Positions 25,898 to 34,131 of a DNA stretch of 64,000 bases are shown in pieces. The notes beneath the pieces were generated by a model that was not told where the DNA came from, made no database searches, and worked only from the letters and a program-made list of their open reading frames with translations. The stretch comes from Halovenus halobia. Its GTDB lineage: Archaea > Halobacteriota > Halobacteria > Halobacteriales > Haloarculaceae. The position numbers were made by a program, and so were the translations under genes. The stretch spans positions 1 through 64,000 of the forward strand of contig NZ_JBLKOA010000002.1 in assembly GCF_051414135.1 (NCBI RefSeq), in the 5' to 3' direction. The number at the start of each line of letters is the position of its first letter. The first letter of the stretch is position 1.

Positions 25898-26371
25898 ATG
25901 ACAAGAGGAATGTCGGGTGAGTCAGCAGACGACGACCTGCTGGCGGCAGCCGGCCAACGCACGCTTCGGATCGGTGAAGACCGACCAATCCGAATCAGTA
26001 CCGGCCACCGGATTCAACACCACGACGGGGCCTGCTCGCGGCCACACGGGCACAACTTCGAGATTACCGTCACGGTCACCGGGACGCTCACTGGCGAGGG
26101 CTGGGTCGTCGACAAGGGCGACGTAACGTCTGTCATCGACGAATGGGACCACCGCTTCATCGTCGAGGCTGGCGACCCACTCGTTGAGGCCTTCAAGCAG
26201 TCCGGCGACGAGGACGGACTGGTCGTCATCGACCACCCGCCAACCTCCGAAGTGCTCTCGGTGCTACTGGAACAGGAACTCGAAGACCGACTGCCCGAGA
26301 ACGTTAGTTCGGTATCGGCGACAGTCCGAGAGACGGGCGAGCTCTGTGCTACTGATGCCAGTCGCCAGTGA
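25898..26371 (+). CDS. queD: 6-carboxytetrahydropterin synthase QueD
   Basis: 157 residues of the 6-pyruvoyltetrahydropterin synthase family. Zinc ligands are H37, H50 and H52, and the catalytic C46 lies in CSRPHGH. It converts dihydroneopterin triphosphate to 6-carboxytetrahydropterin, the first dedicated step to preQ0 and archaeosine. The ATG at 25898 lies 24-30 bp after a TTTAACG box, fitting leaderless transcription; a second ATG at 25910 is possible. It is the first gene of queD-queE-queC and overlaps queE by 17 bp. Confidence 0.95.
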   Translation: MTRGMSGESADDDLLAAAGQRTLRIGEDRPIRISTGHRIQHHDGACSRPHGHNFEITVTVTGTLTGEGWVVDKGDVTSVIDEWDHRFIVEAGDPLVEAFKQSGDEDGLVVIDHPPTSEVLSVLLEQELEDRLPENVSSVSATVRETGELCATDASRQ

Positions 26372-27128
26372 CGACCCCGACATCGGCAGCGACACACCAC
26401 CAGACGCGCCAGCACTGCCGATCAACGAACTGTTCACCTCGCTGCAGGGCGAGGGAAAACTGGCCGGCGTCCCCTCGGTGTTCGTCCGCACCTCGGGCTG
26501 TAATCTTCGCTGTTGGTTCTGTGACTCCTATCACACCTCCTGGGAACCGACCGGCGGCTGGCTAACTATCGACGAAATCGTCGAGCGTGTCGAGAAGTCC
26601 GAGGCCGACCACGTCGTCTTGACCGGCGGCGAACCGATGATTCACGACGAGTGCGAGCAGTTGCTCGCTGCCCTCGACGAGCGTGGCTATCACACGACTG
26701 TCGAGACCAACGGCACGATTTATCGGGAGACGCCAATCGATCTGGCGAGTATCAGCCCCAAGCTCGCGAGTTCGACACCGACACAGGAGAAGGACCCGAA
26801 AGGTGACGGCGAGTGGGCCGACCGACACGAGGACCGGCGTATCGATCTCGACGTACTCGCCGAACTGGTCGAGGACTACGACCACCAACTCAAATTCGTC
26901 GTCACCGGCCCGGAGGACATGCCAGAGATTGAGAAGTTGCTCAAGCGACTGGACGAGCGCACGGCGACGACAATCGAACAGACAGACGTGTTACTGATGC
27001 CAGAAGGGACGACACGAGAAGAACTCGCCGAGACACGGACTCGTGTTGCGGAACTCGCAAGCGAGTACGGCTATCGGTACACCCCGAGATTGCACGTCGA
27101 CCTCTGGAACGACGAACCTGGAACGTAA
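26355..27128 (+). CDS. queE: 7-carboxy-7-deazaguanine synthase QueE
   Basis: 257 residues, radical-SAM enzyme. The cluster motif CNLRCWFC (CxxxCxxC) is intact, after the family signature FTSLQGEGKLAGVPSVFVR. It rearranges 6-carboxytetrahydropterin to 7-carboxy-7-deazaguanine. The start ATG at 26355 lies inside the end of queD; longer in-frame starts would overlap queD fully and are rejected. It ends 2 bp before queC. Confidence 0.95.
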   Translation: MPVASDDPDIGSDTPPDAPALPINELFTSLQGEGKLAGVPSVFVRTSGCNLRCWFCDSYHTSWEPTGGWLTIDEIVERVEKSEADHVVLTGGEPMIHDECEQLLAALDERGYHTTVETNGTIYRETPIDLASISPKLASSTPTQEKDPKGDGEWADRHEDRRIDLDVLAELVEDYDHQLKFVVTGPEDMPEIEKLLKRLDERTATTIEQTDVLLMPEGTTREELAETRTRVAELASEYGYRYTPRLHVDLWNDEPGT

Positions 27129-27130
27129 CT

Positions 27131-27829
27131 ATGACAGACAACGACAGCGCAGTAGTGCTCGTATCGGGCGGAATGGACAGCGCAACGGCGGTGTACGAGG
27201 CGATGGACCGCGGCTACGAGCCGTACTTTCTGCACGCCTCCTACGGACAGGAGACCGAGGACCGCGAGCGCGAGTGTGCCGAATGGCTCGCCGAAGAAGT
27301 CGACGCGGCGAACTTCCTCCACATCGAGACCGACCATCTCGCCAGAATCGGCGCGTCAAGCTTGACTGACGAGGAGATGGCTGTTGCGGACGCAGACCTC
27401 GACAGCGACGAGATTCCGACCTCGTACGTCCCCTTCCGAAACGCAAATCTGCTCTCGATGGCCGTCTCTTACGCCGAGGCTAACGACTGCTCGGCGGTGT
27501 TCATCGGCGCGCACTCAGAGGACTTCTCTGGGTATCCCGACTGTCGGCCCGAGTTTTTCGAGGCCTTCCAGCAGGTCATCAATGTAGGGACGAAACCCGA
27601 GACAGAAATCGAGATGGTCGCACCCTTCGTCGAATTCTCGAAGACAGAGATTGCAGAACTGGGCCTCGAACTCGGTGTGCCCTACGACCACACGTGGAGC
27701 TGTTACCGCGAGGAGGAGCCAGCCTGTGGCACCTGCGACGCCTGTGCGTTCCGACTGCAGGCGTTTCAGGCGCTGGGCGAGCGCGACCCAATCGAGTACG
27801 CCGAACGGCCCGACTACGTCGAAGAGTGA
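27131..27829 (+). CDS. queC: 7-cyano-7-deazaguanine synthase QueC
   Basis: 232 residues, N-type ATP pyrophosphatase. VLVSGGMDSATA (9-20) is the PP-loop; YVPFRNANLL and IGAHSEDFSGYPDCRPEFFEA are QueC signatures, and four cysteines in CYREEEPACGTCDAC bind zinc. It makes preQ0 from 7-carboxy-7-deazaguanine, ATP and ammonia. preQ0 is then put into tRNA by TgtA (not in the window) and finished by ArcS at 47153-48901. Confidence 0.96.
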   Translation: MTDNDSAVVLVSGGMDSATAVYEAMDRGYEPYFLHASYGQETEDRERECAEWLAEEVDAANFLHIETDHLARIGASSLTDEEMAVADADLDSDEIPTSYVPFRNANLLSMAVSYAEANDCSAVFIGAHSEDFSGYPDCRPEFFEAFQQVINVGTKPETEIEMVAPFVEFSKTEIAELGLELGVPYDHTWSCYREEEPACGTCDACAFRLQAFQALGERDPIEYAERPDYVEE

Positions 27830-27848
27830 GCGCACCGCCGCCTGAAAG

Positions 27849-27956
27849 TTAGTCAGCGCCGCGCGGGACGACGCAACTGCATTCTGTACACTGATAGCTT
27901 GTGGTTGCGAAACCGGTTTGCGATACGATTTGTTCACCGCATTTGGGACAGTTCAT
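27849..27956 (-). CDS. small zinc-ribbon protein, 35 residues
   Basis: An ATG at 27956 opens a 35-codon frame ending TAA at 27849. Two CxxC knuckles, CPKC (3-6) and CTEC (23-26), with a further C28, fit a small zinc ribbon; the spacing between knuckles is 16 residues. Haloarchaea code for many such proteins of about 40-60 residues, and some act in regulation or stress. It is convergent with queC, 19 bp away. The exact partner is unknown, but the paired motifs make chance coding unlikely. Confidence 0.72.
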   Translation of the reverse strand: MNCPKCGEQIVSQTGFATTSYQCTECSCVVPRGAD

Positions 27957-28055
27957 TCCTACTACCAACGACAGTGCTGTCGTCTGTTAAGTACCCCACC
28001 GACCAGGGGCGGCCTGCGTTCCACAGCGTCGCTGGTCTGGAGTGGTGATTGGTCG

Positions 28056-28352
28056 TTAGCTGTCGCCCAACTCGTCAAATGGGATATCCATCCGTCGGAC
28101 CAGAACGGAGAGCCCGAGGACGACGACCAGCGTGACCAAGACGTTGAGCAGGAGTCTGAAAATTGGCTCGAAGTCCGCGGCAACCCAGATGTCGATAATC
28201 TGCATCAGACTCGTGTATGCGCGAACGGTGGTCACGATGCCGAACAGAAACAGCAACACGAATGCTCCCCAGTAGCCGTACCGGAGCATCTGTTCGCGCT
28301 GTGATTCACGATACGTCTGTTCGTGCTCGGTGGTGTCGTCTGAGTCAGTCAT
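28056..28352 (-). CDS. small membrane protein with two TM helices
   Basis: 98 residues. A charged N-terminal tail (about 1-25) is followed by two hydrophobic segments (about 26-45 and 66-85) and a short acidic C-terminus. It overlaps the upstream PGF-CTERM protein gene by 4 bp (ATGA), so the two are translationally coupled and probably act together at the membrane. No family is recognised. Confidence 0.75.
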   Translation of the reverse strand: MTDSDDTTEHEQTYRESQREQMLRYGYWGAFVLLFLFGIVTTVRAYTSLMQIIDIWVAADFEPIFRLLLNVLVTLVVVLGLSVLVRRMDIPFDELGDS

Positions 28353-29407
28353 TGTTCACCCTCAGTATGGCCGCGTGCTCGAAGGCCGAATCCAAGGACG
28401 GTAGCGAGTAGCGCAATGGCAACGCCGAATCCAGGGCCTGCACCGTCGCTGCTTGGCGCGTCAGCATCGTCGCCTGCACCGTCGTCACCCGCGTCTTCAT
28501 CGGAGTCCTGGTATGGGTCGTACACGTCGTCGTCGGAGTCGAAGTCACCCACATCGAGTTCCACCTCTCGTTCGGTATCGTTCGCTGGGACGCGCTCGGT
28601 TGGATCGAGTGTCGCCCCCGCTCGGGCGGTGTCGACGATGACGCCATCGTTGTACAGGATTGCGTCCAGATAGTAGTTATACTCGGTAGGGACGACGAGT
28701 TCACTTCCCGGACGAGCGGTCTGACTCGAGCCAATCGAGCCGACCTCGATTTCCTGTTCGGAAGCGACGATTCCTGACTCAACCTGCCGGGCTTTCAGCA
28801 CCAGCGAGAGTCCATCAGTTGACGCTTCGCCGCTGTTGGTCACGTAGGTCTCTACGTCGAGTGTCGCAGTCTCGCCGCCACTGTCGGCGATTTCGTAGTC
28901 GATGGCCGGGAAATCGTGGCGAGCGAAGCGATGGAACTCGACTGGACTGTCGGGATACCCAGGCGTCAGCGCCTCGGTGCCTTCGACGGTCTTCGAGCCA
29001 GTCGAGGTCCGGACACCGTTCCGGTAGGCGATGGCTTCGATACGATAGTTTCCACCGCGTTCGAGCCGAAGCGTTCCGGTCGCCGACACCTCCTGTTGGC
29101 CCTCGACACTGCCGACCGCGAGGGTTTGTCTGGCTTCGACCAACCCGGAGTTCAGCCCAATTGCCCGGAGTTCGACCGTCACGTTGTCCGAGGCCCCGTC
29201 AGTGTGGGCCAGTCGGACGTCCGTCATGAGGGCAAGTCGTTCACCGCCGACCTCGGCTGCGGAGATGGAAATCTCTTCCATCTGGAGGGAGCCGTCTGGT
29301 TCGGGGTCCGACCGGTCCGCAAGCGCCGCGGGGAACAATACAGTCGCGAGAACGGTGGCGAGCAGCACGGCGAGGACTGCCACTCCGACCACCCACTCTC
29401 GTTTCAT
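28349..29407 (-). CDS. PGF-CTERM surface protein (DUF7490-like)
   Basis: 352 residues. An N-terminal signal anchor (about 5-26), two immunoglobulin-like or DUF7490-type repeats of similar layout (a strand-rich block on arguments like VTVELRAIGLNSGLVEARQ and again LSLVLKARQVESGIVASEQ), an Asp/Ser-rich linker, then the motif PGFG with a hydrophobic helix and a basic tail. The last three features are the PGF-CTERM sorting signal processed by archaeosortase A, so the protein is expected to be lipid-anchored to the surface. The start is the ATG at 29407; upstream codons lack a signal. Function unknown. Confidence 0.83.
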   Translation of the reverse strand: MKREWVVGVAVLAVLLATVLATVLFPAALADRSDPEPDGSLQMEEISISAAEVGGERLALMTDVRLAHTDGASDNVTVELRAIGLNSGLVEARQTLAVGSVEGQQEVSATGTLRLERGGNYRIEAIAYRNGVRTSTGSKTVEGTEALTPGYPDSPVEFHRFARHDFPAIDYEIADSGGETATLDVETYVTNSGEASTDGLSLVLKARQVESGIVASEQEIEVGSIGSSQTARPGSELVVPTEYNYYLDAILYNDGVIVDTARAGATLDPTERVPANDTEREVELDVGDFDSDDDVYDPYQDSDEDAGDDGAGDDADAPSSDGAGPGFGVAIALLATVLGFGLRARGHTEGEQ

Positions 29408-29517
29408 ACGCTTACTGCCACGTGGATTAATTAAATGCTTTGTGTGGTCAATGTAACCCGAAGGAGGTGCAAGCAGACGAGCGCGTGAGTCGCCGCTGAC
29501 CGACACGCGAACTGGAC

Positions 29518-29525
29518 TTTATATA
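29518..29525 (+). promoter_or_regulatory. TATA box of the HFX_2341-type regulator
   Basis: TTTATATA is placed 24-31 bp before the ATG at 29549, consistent with a leaderless transcript. Confidence 0.6.
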
Positions 29526-29548
29526 CGCCGCCGACCCCACGTACGCGT

Positions 29549-30484
29549 ATGCAGACACACATCGTTCCGGTCGGCTTCGACTACGACCGGCTGATTGCGC
29601 CGCTGGTGCGCGAGCAGATGGACGTCGACCGGGTGATTCTGCTGGAGGGCGACGTCGGCAGCGAGGCCAACGTCGAGTACTCCCGGCAGATTGCCGAGAA
29701 ACTCGAACAGGATTATATCAACCTGCTCGGGGCCGAAACGGAGCGGTTCGTCATCGAAGATGTCTACGACTACGACGAAGCCTTCGAGCAAGCCTTCGAG
29801 TTGATCAACCGCGAACTCGACAACGACGACGACAGCGAGAGTGAGGTCTGGGTGAATATCTCCGCGATGCCTCGAACGGTGTCGTTTGCCTTCGCGACCG
29901 CCGCACACTCGATTATGGTCGAGCGCGAGGGTGACCGCGACCGGATTCACACCTATTACACGGTGCCCGAGAAGTATCTGGAGACTGAACTCGCGGAGGA
30001 ACTGCGTGCACAGATCGAACTGCTCGAAGACCTCCAGTCGACCGACACCGAGGACGAACAACTGGAAGAACGGCTGGAAAGTGCCAGACAGTTGCTCTCG
30101 GAGTTCGACGAGCGCGGGACGACCATCGGCGCGAAGGAAATCGACGGCAGCCACGTCGTCGAGTTGCCGGTGGCGCTGTTCTCGAACGTCGAACCGTTCG
30201 AGGAAGTCATTCTCTTTACACTTGGCGAACACGGTGAGTTCGAGTCTGTCTCGGAGCTCGCCCAGCAACTCGCCCGCGAACTCGGTGAGGAGTACACCGA
30301 CTCGTTCCGCTCGAAAGTCATCTACAACGTCGACCGTCTCGGCCCCGGCGGGAAGGGCTACATCGAACAGGAAGAACACGGCAAATCCTACCGAACGCGC
30401 CTCTCGCGCATCGGTGAACTCTGGGTCCGTGCCCACTCCGGGAAGCAAGACGCTGACGGCCGATTGGACCTCGATCTGTTCTGA
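29549..30484 (+). CDS. HFX_2341-type transcriptional regulator (CARF-like N-terminal, winged helix C-terminal)
   Basis: 311 residues. The N-terminal 130 or so residues begin MQTHIVPVGFDYDRLIAPL and include LLEGDVGSEANVEYSR and VWVNISAMPRTVSFAF, matching the DUF6293/HFX_2341 N-terminal domain, a Rossmann-like fold related to the CARF domains that sense cyclic nucleotides in CRISPR systems. A coiled-coil linker (about 145-185) is followed by a winged helix (about 225-300) for DNA binding. No CRISPR genes are nearby, so it more likely senses another nucleotide signal. It is 175 bp upstream of valS with a valine-rich leader between them. Confidence 0.8.
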   Translation: MQTHIVPVGFDYDRLIAPLVREQMDVDRVILLEGDVGSEANVEYSRQIAEKLEQDYINLLGAETERFVIEDVYDYDEAFEQAFELINRELDNDDDSESEVWVNISAMPRTVSFAFATAAHSIMVEREGDRDRIHTYYTVPEKYLETELAEELRAQIELLEDLQSTDTEDEQLEERLESARQLLSEFDERGTTIGAKEIDGSHVVELPVALFSNVEPFEEVILFTLGEHGEFESVSELAQQLARELGEEYTDSFRSKVIYNVDRLGPGGKGYIEQEEHGKSYRTRLSRIGELWVRAHSGKQDADGRLDLDLF

Positions 30485-30517
30485 ATTACGCGCCAGATCC
30501 CCATCGACGAACCAAGT

Positions 30518-30525
30518 GATTAATA
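30518..30525 (+). promoter_or_regulatory. TATA box in front of the valS leader
   Basis: GATTAATA lies 25-32 bp before the ATG of the 16-residue leader peptide at 30550, the right distance for a leaderless leader transcript that would continue into valS. It has not been mapped. Confidence 0.45.
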
Positions 30526-30549
30526 CGGTCGGTTCGCCCATATACAACC

Positions 30550-30600
30550 ATGACACGCCGAGTGCCTCCGGTACTGGTTTTCGTCGTAGGGGTCTCCTAG
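30550..30600 (+). CDS. candidate valine-rich leader peptide of valS
   Basis: ATG at 30550 opens a 16-residue frame, MTRRVPPVLVFVVGVS, stopped by TAG at 30598-30600. Six of 16 residues are valine, and the codons GTG, GTA, GTT, GTC, GTA and GTC include all four valine codons. It lies 59 bp before the valS start. A TATA-like box sits 25-32 bp upstream. Amino-acid-rich leader peptides ahead of a matching synthetase or biosynthesis gene are the hallmark of attenuation in bacteria. Translation of this frame is not shown. Confidence 0.5.
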   Translation: MTRRVPPVLVFVVGVS

Positions 30601-30625
30601 CCCCACCACCACCCACCACTCGGCG
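30556..30625 (+). promoter_or_regulatory. long-range stem enclosing the valine codons
   Basis: CGCCGAGTG (30556-30564, leader codons 3-5) is the exact reverse complement of CACTCGGCG (30617-30625). Between them is a second possible stem, GGGG (30589-30592) with CCCC (30601-30604), at the leader stop codon. A ribosome on the leader would block the left arm, so pairing would depend on leader translation. The right arm lies 35-43 bp before the valS start. Confidence 0.5.
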
Positions 30626-30659
30626 GACGTATCGCTGTCGACTACCATACGAGCTACCC

Positions 30660-33326
30660 ATGAGTGACACACAGGACAGACCGAGCGAGGAACCGGACAC
30701 AGAACAGCAGTTAGACGGAGAGTACGACCCAGAAACGGTCGAACCGAGCTGGCAACAGCAGTGGGTCGAGGACGAGACCTACGCCTACGACGGCGACGCC
30801 GACACCCGTTACAGCATCGATACCCCGCCGCCGACGGTGTCGGGCAACCTCCACATGGGCCATCTCTACCAGTTCACCCTGCAGGATTTCGTCGCCCGCT
30901 ACCGACGAATGAAGGAGGGAACGGTCTACTTCCCCTTCGGCTACGACGACAACGGCATCGCCTCGGAGCGACTGACCGAGCGCGAACTCGGTATCAACCA
31001 CAGTGACTACGAGCGCCGGGAATTCCAGGAGAAGTGCCGCGACGTCTGTCAGGACTACGAGGATTCGTTCACGAAAGACATCCAATCACTCGCCATCTCG
31101 GTCGACTGGAACAACACCTACAAGACCATCGAACCTCGCGTCCAGCGCACCTCACAGCTCTCGTTTTTAGACCTCTACGAACAGGGCCGGGAGTACCAGC
31201 AGCGCGCACCCACAATCTGGTGTCCTGACTGCGAAACGGCGATTTCACAGGTCGAGCAGGAAGACCTGAACAAGCACACCAAGTTCAACGACATCGCCTT
31301 CGAGATCGTCGAGACTGGTGATGGCTCCGAGGGCGACCAGTTTACTATCTCGACGACCCGACCGGAGCTACTGCCCGCGTGTGTCTCGGTGTTCGTCCAT
31401 CCCGACGACGACGAGAACCAGCACCTCGTCGGCGGAACGGCTCGCGTTCCGCTGTTCGGGCAAGAAGTCCCGATTATCGAGGACGACCGCGTCGACCTCG
31501 AAACCGGCAGCGGACTGGTGATGTGCTGTACCTTCGGCGACCAGACTGACATCGAGTGGTACCAGGCCCACGACCTCGACCTGCGGATTGCCATCGACGA
31601 GTCGGGGACGATGACCGAACTGGCCGAGGACTACGAAGGGTTGACTACCAACGAAGCGCGCGAGCAGATTATCGAGGACCTCGACGACGCTGGCTACCTG
31701 CTCGAATCGCGCGACCACGAACACACTGTGCAGGTCCACGAGCGCTGTGACGAGGAAGTCGAGTATCTCGTCACCGAGCAGTGGTACGTCAAACTGCTCG
31801 ACAAAAAGGACGAATACCTCGAAGCTGGTCGGGAGATGGACTGGTTCCCCGACAAGATGTTCACCCGCTACGAGCACTGGATCGAGGGCCTCGAATGGGA
31901 CTGGTGTATCTCTCGCCAGCGCGATTCCGGGATTCCGTTTCCGGTCTGGTACTGTGACGACTGTGGCGAGACCATCTTCGCCGACCGGGACGAACTACCG
32001 GTCGACCCACTCTCTGACGACCCGCCCGTCGACGCCTGCCCAGAGTGTGGCCACAGCGAGTTCGTCCCCGAGGAGGATGTCTTCGACACGTGGGCAACCT
32101 CCTCGCTGACACCGTTGATCAACGCTGGCTGGGACTTCGAAGACGGCGAGTTCACCTTCGACAACCCAGAACTGTACCCCTCGAACCTGCGCCCGCAGGG
32201 TCACGACATCATCTCGTTCTGGCTGTTCCACACGGTCATCAAGTGCTACGAACACACCGACGAGGTGCCCTTCGAGCACGTGATGATTAACGGGATGGTA
32301 CTCGACGAAAACCGCGAAGCGATGTCCAAATCGAAGGGCAACGTCATCGCCCCCAGCGAAGTGCTGGAGAACTTCCCGGTCGACGCCGCCCGCTACTGGG
32401 CCGCGGGAACCTCCATCGGCGACGACTTCCCCTACCGGAAGGGTGACCTAGAGGCTGGCGAGCGCCTCCTCCAGAAGCTCTGGAACGCCTCACGGCTGGT
32501 TGACCAGCTGACGCCGGCGGCCGGCACAGTTGAGGAAGTGCCAGAGTCAGAACTTGCAGAAATCGACCGCTGGCTGCTCGCGGAACTTGACGAGACAGTC
32601 GACCTCGTCACCGAGCGATTCGAGAACTACGAGTTCTCCAAAGCCCGGACGGAACTTCGGGACTTCTTCTGGTCAACGTTCTGTGACGACTACCTCGAAA
32701 TCGCCAAACAGCGACTCGACAGCGGGCCGAACCCGTCGACCGAGTTCGCGCTCGTCCGTGCCCACCGAACCTTCCTCAAACTGTTCGCCCCACTCCTGCC
32801 ACACATCACCGAGGAACTGTGGACGCGAGTCTACGGTGAGGAGAAGTCAGTACACACGAGCGACTGGCCGGCTGCGGGTGGCTACGAGGCCGACCTTCAG
32901 GCCGGCGAGACGGCGATGGCCGTCATCTCCGCGCTGCGGGGCTACAAGAGCGACAACGGCCTCGCGCTGAACGCGCCACTCTCGCGGGTGAAAATCTTCG
33001 GTCACGTCGGCGAGTTCGCCGAACCGGTGGCAGAAGCGATGCACATCGACGCAATCGAGGCCACCGAGGACGAGCCCGAAATCACCACCGAGATCAGCGG
33101 TGTCGACCTGGATTACTCGCTGGTTGGGCCGGAGTTCGGCAACGAAGTTGGTGACATCGACGCTGCAATCGAGACTGGTGAGTTCGAGATTGACGGTGAC
33201 ACACTACTCGTCGGCGGTGAGTACGAACTCGGCGCGGACATGTTCGAGATCGAACGCACGCGAATCTACTCCGGCGAAGGCCAGATGATCGAGACCGAAC
33301 ACGCCGTCGTCATCGTCCAAGAGTAA
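30660..33326 (+). CDS. valS: valyl-tRNA synthetase
   Basis: 888 residues, class I aminoacyl-tRNA synthetase that charges tRNA-Val. The HIGH motif reads NLHMGH (near residue 66), the KMSKS motif reads MSKSKGN, and the zinc-binding CPDCETAI and the editing domain between them are present; the anticodon-binding and C-terminal domains follow. The start ATG at 30660 is preferred to upstream in-frame codons, because MSDTQDRPSEEPD is an acidic haloarchaeal N-terminus. The leader region upstream suggests regulated expression. The next gene begins 41 bp downstream. Confidence 0.97.
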   Translation: MSDTQDRPSEEPDTEQQLDGEYDPETVEPSWQQQWVEDETYAYDGDADTRYSIDTPPPTVSGNLHMGHLYQFTLQDFVARYRRMKEGTVYFPFGYDDNGIASERLTERELGINHSDYERREFQEKCRDVCQDYEDSFTKDIQSLAISVDWNNTYKTIEPRVQRTSQLSFLDLYEQGREYQQRAPTIWCPDCETAISQVEQEDLNKHTKFNDIAFEIVETGDGSEGDQFTISTTRPELLPACVSVFVHPDDDENQHLVGGTARVPLFGQEVPIIEDDRVDLETGSGLVMCCTFGDQTDIEWYQAHDLDLRIAIDESGTMTELAEDYEGLTTNEAREQIIEDLDDAGYLLESRDHEHTVQVHERCDEEVEYLVTEQWYVKLLDKKDEYLEAGREMDWFPDKMFTRYEHWIEGLEWDWCISRQRDSGIPFPVWYCDDCGETIFADRDELPVDPLSDDPPVDACPECGHSEFVPEEDVFDTWATSSLTPLINAGWDFEDGEFTFDNPELYPSNLRPQGHDIISFWLFHTVIKCYEHTDEVPFEHVMINGMVLDENREAMSKSKGNVIAPSEVLENFPVDAARYWAAGTSIGDDFPYRKGDLEAGERLLQKLWNASRLVDQLTPAAGTVEEVPESELAEIDRWLLAELDETVDLVTERFENYEFSKARTELRDFFWSTFCDDYLEIAKQRLDSGPNPSTEFALVRAHRTFLKLFAPLLPHITEELWTRVYGEEKSVHTSDWPAAGGYEADLQAGETAMAVISALRGYKSDNGLALNAPLSRVKIFGHVGEFAEPVAEAMHIDAIEATEDEPEITTEISGVDLDYSLVGPEFGNEVGDIDAAIETGEFEIDGDTLLVGGEYELGADMFEIERTRIYSGEGQMIETEHAVVIVQE

Positions 33327-33367
33327 TTCGGAAAGCTACTTGTCTCTCGCCCGGTGTCCGTTGGTGT

Positions 33368-34129
33368 ATGCTCCCGAACTACGACCAGAAGTACGACGCT
33401 GAGGCGCTATTCTCGCCGGAGGACGCACTCAGCGCACAGGGAGATGGGCTGCCAGAGGTGCCGCCGGCCGTGATGTTGGGCTACCAGCAGGAGCTCACGG
33501 ATGCCGTCGAACAACGCGCCGAGACAGAAATCGACATCGTTCGCTCACAGCGATTGCTCCAGATTAGTGAGACGGTGGGCTACGTCCCCGTCCACGAGGT
33601 CGGCATCGGTGCGCCGGTGACAGCAATCATCACCGAGAATGTGATTGCGAGCGGCGCAGAGGCGGTGGCGATGGTCGGCGGGAGTGCCTGTCTGCAGCGC
33701 GATATCGACCCCGGCACAGCCATTCTCCCGACAGCGACGATTCGAGACGAGGGCGTCTCCTACCACTACATTCCCGACGATGAACCGGTGACGCCGGATG
33801 GGGAGTTAATCGACTCCCTTGCCGAGTCGTTCTCCGAGGCGGACTTCGAGACCGCACGCGGGAGAACGTGGACGACCAGCGCGATGTACCGCGAGACCGT
33901 CCCCGAACTCGAACACTACAGTGAGACGGGCGTCGTTTCGCTGTGTATGGAAACCGCTGCCATCTGGGCGGTCTGTCAGTACCGCGGGGTTAGCGCCGCG
34001 ACAGTCCACGAAATCGGCGACTACATCACGCCCGGCGAGTGGACCCCCGAGACGGAGGCGACCCGGGGGCTGCCGGAGATGCTTGACCCCGCCATCGAAG
34101 GTCTGCATCGCCACGTTACGTCGGCCTGA
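33368..34129 (+). CDS. nucleoside phosphorylase (uridine phosphorylase-like)
   Basis: 253 residues of the PNP/UDP family. SETVGYVPVHEVGIGAPVTAIITENVIA, MVGGSACLQ and the ribose-binding CMETAAIWAVC are family motifs. It would cleave a ribonucleoside with phosphate to the base and ribose-1-phosphate. Uridine-type preference is suggested by overall likeness only. The gene lies 41 bp downstream of valS on the same strand; a functional link is not evident. Confidence 0.85.
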   Translation: MLPNYDQKYDAEALFSPEDALSAQGDGLPEVPPAVMLGYQQELTDAVEQRAETEIDIVRSQRLLQISETVGYVPVHEVGIGAPVTAIITENVIASGAEAVAMVGGSACLQRDIDPGTAILPTATIRDEGVSYHYIPDDEPVTPDGELIDSLAESFSEADFETARGRTWTTSAMYRETVPELEHYSETGVVSLCMETAAIWAVCQYRGVSAATVHEIGDYITPGEWTPETEATRGLPEMLDPAIEGLHRHVTSA

Positions 34130-34131
34130 GA

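Noticed and set aside
29549..30484. A CRISPR-linked role for the CARF-like regulator
   Set aside because: No repeats, spacers or cas genes lie in the window.
30485..30659. A T-box riboswitch ahead of valS
   Set aside because: The region is too short and lacks the T-box sequence; T-boxes are bacterial. A leader-peptide model fits better.
29519..30700. 393-codon minus-strand frame opposite the HFX_2341-type gene and the valS leader
   Set aside because: Mirror of the acidic real coding frame; composition is unlike a haloarchaeal protein and no promoter is seen.
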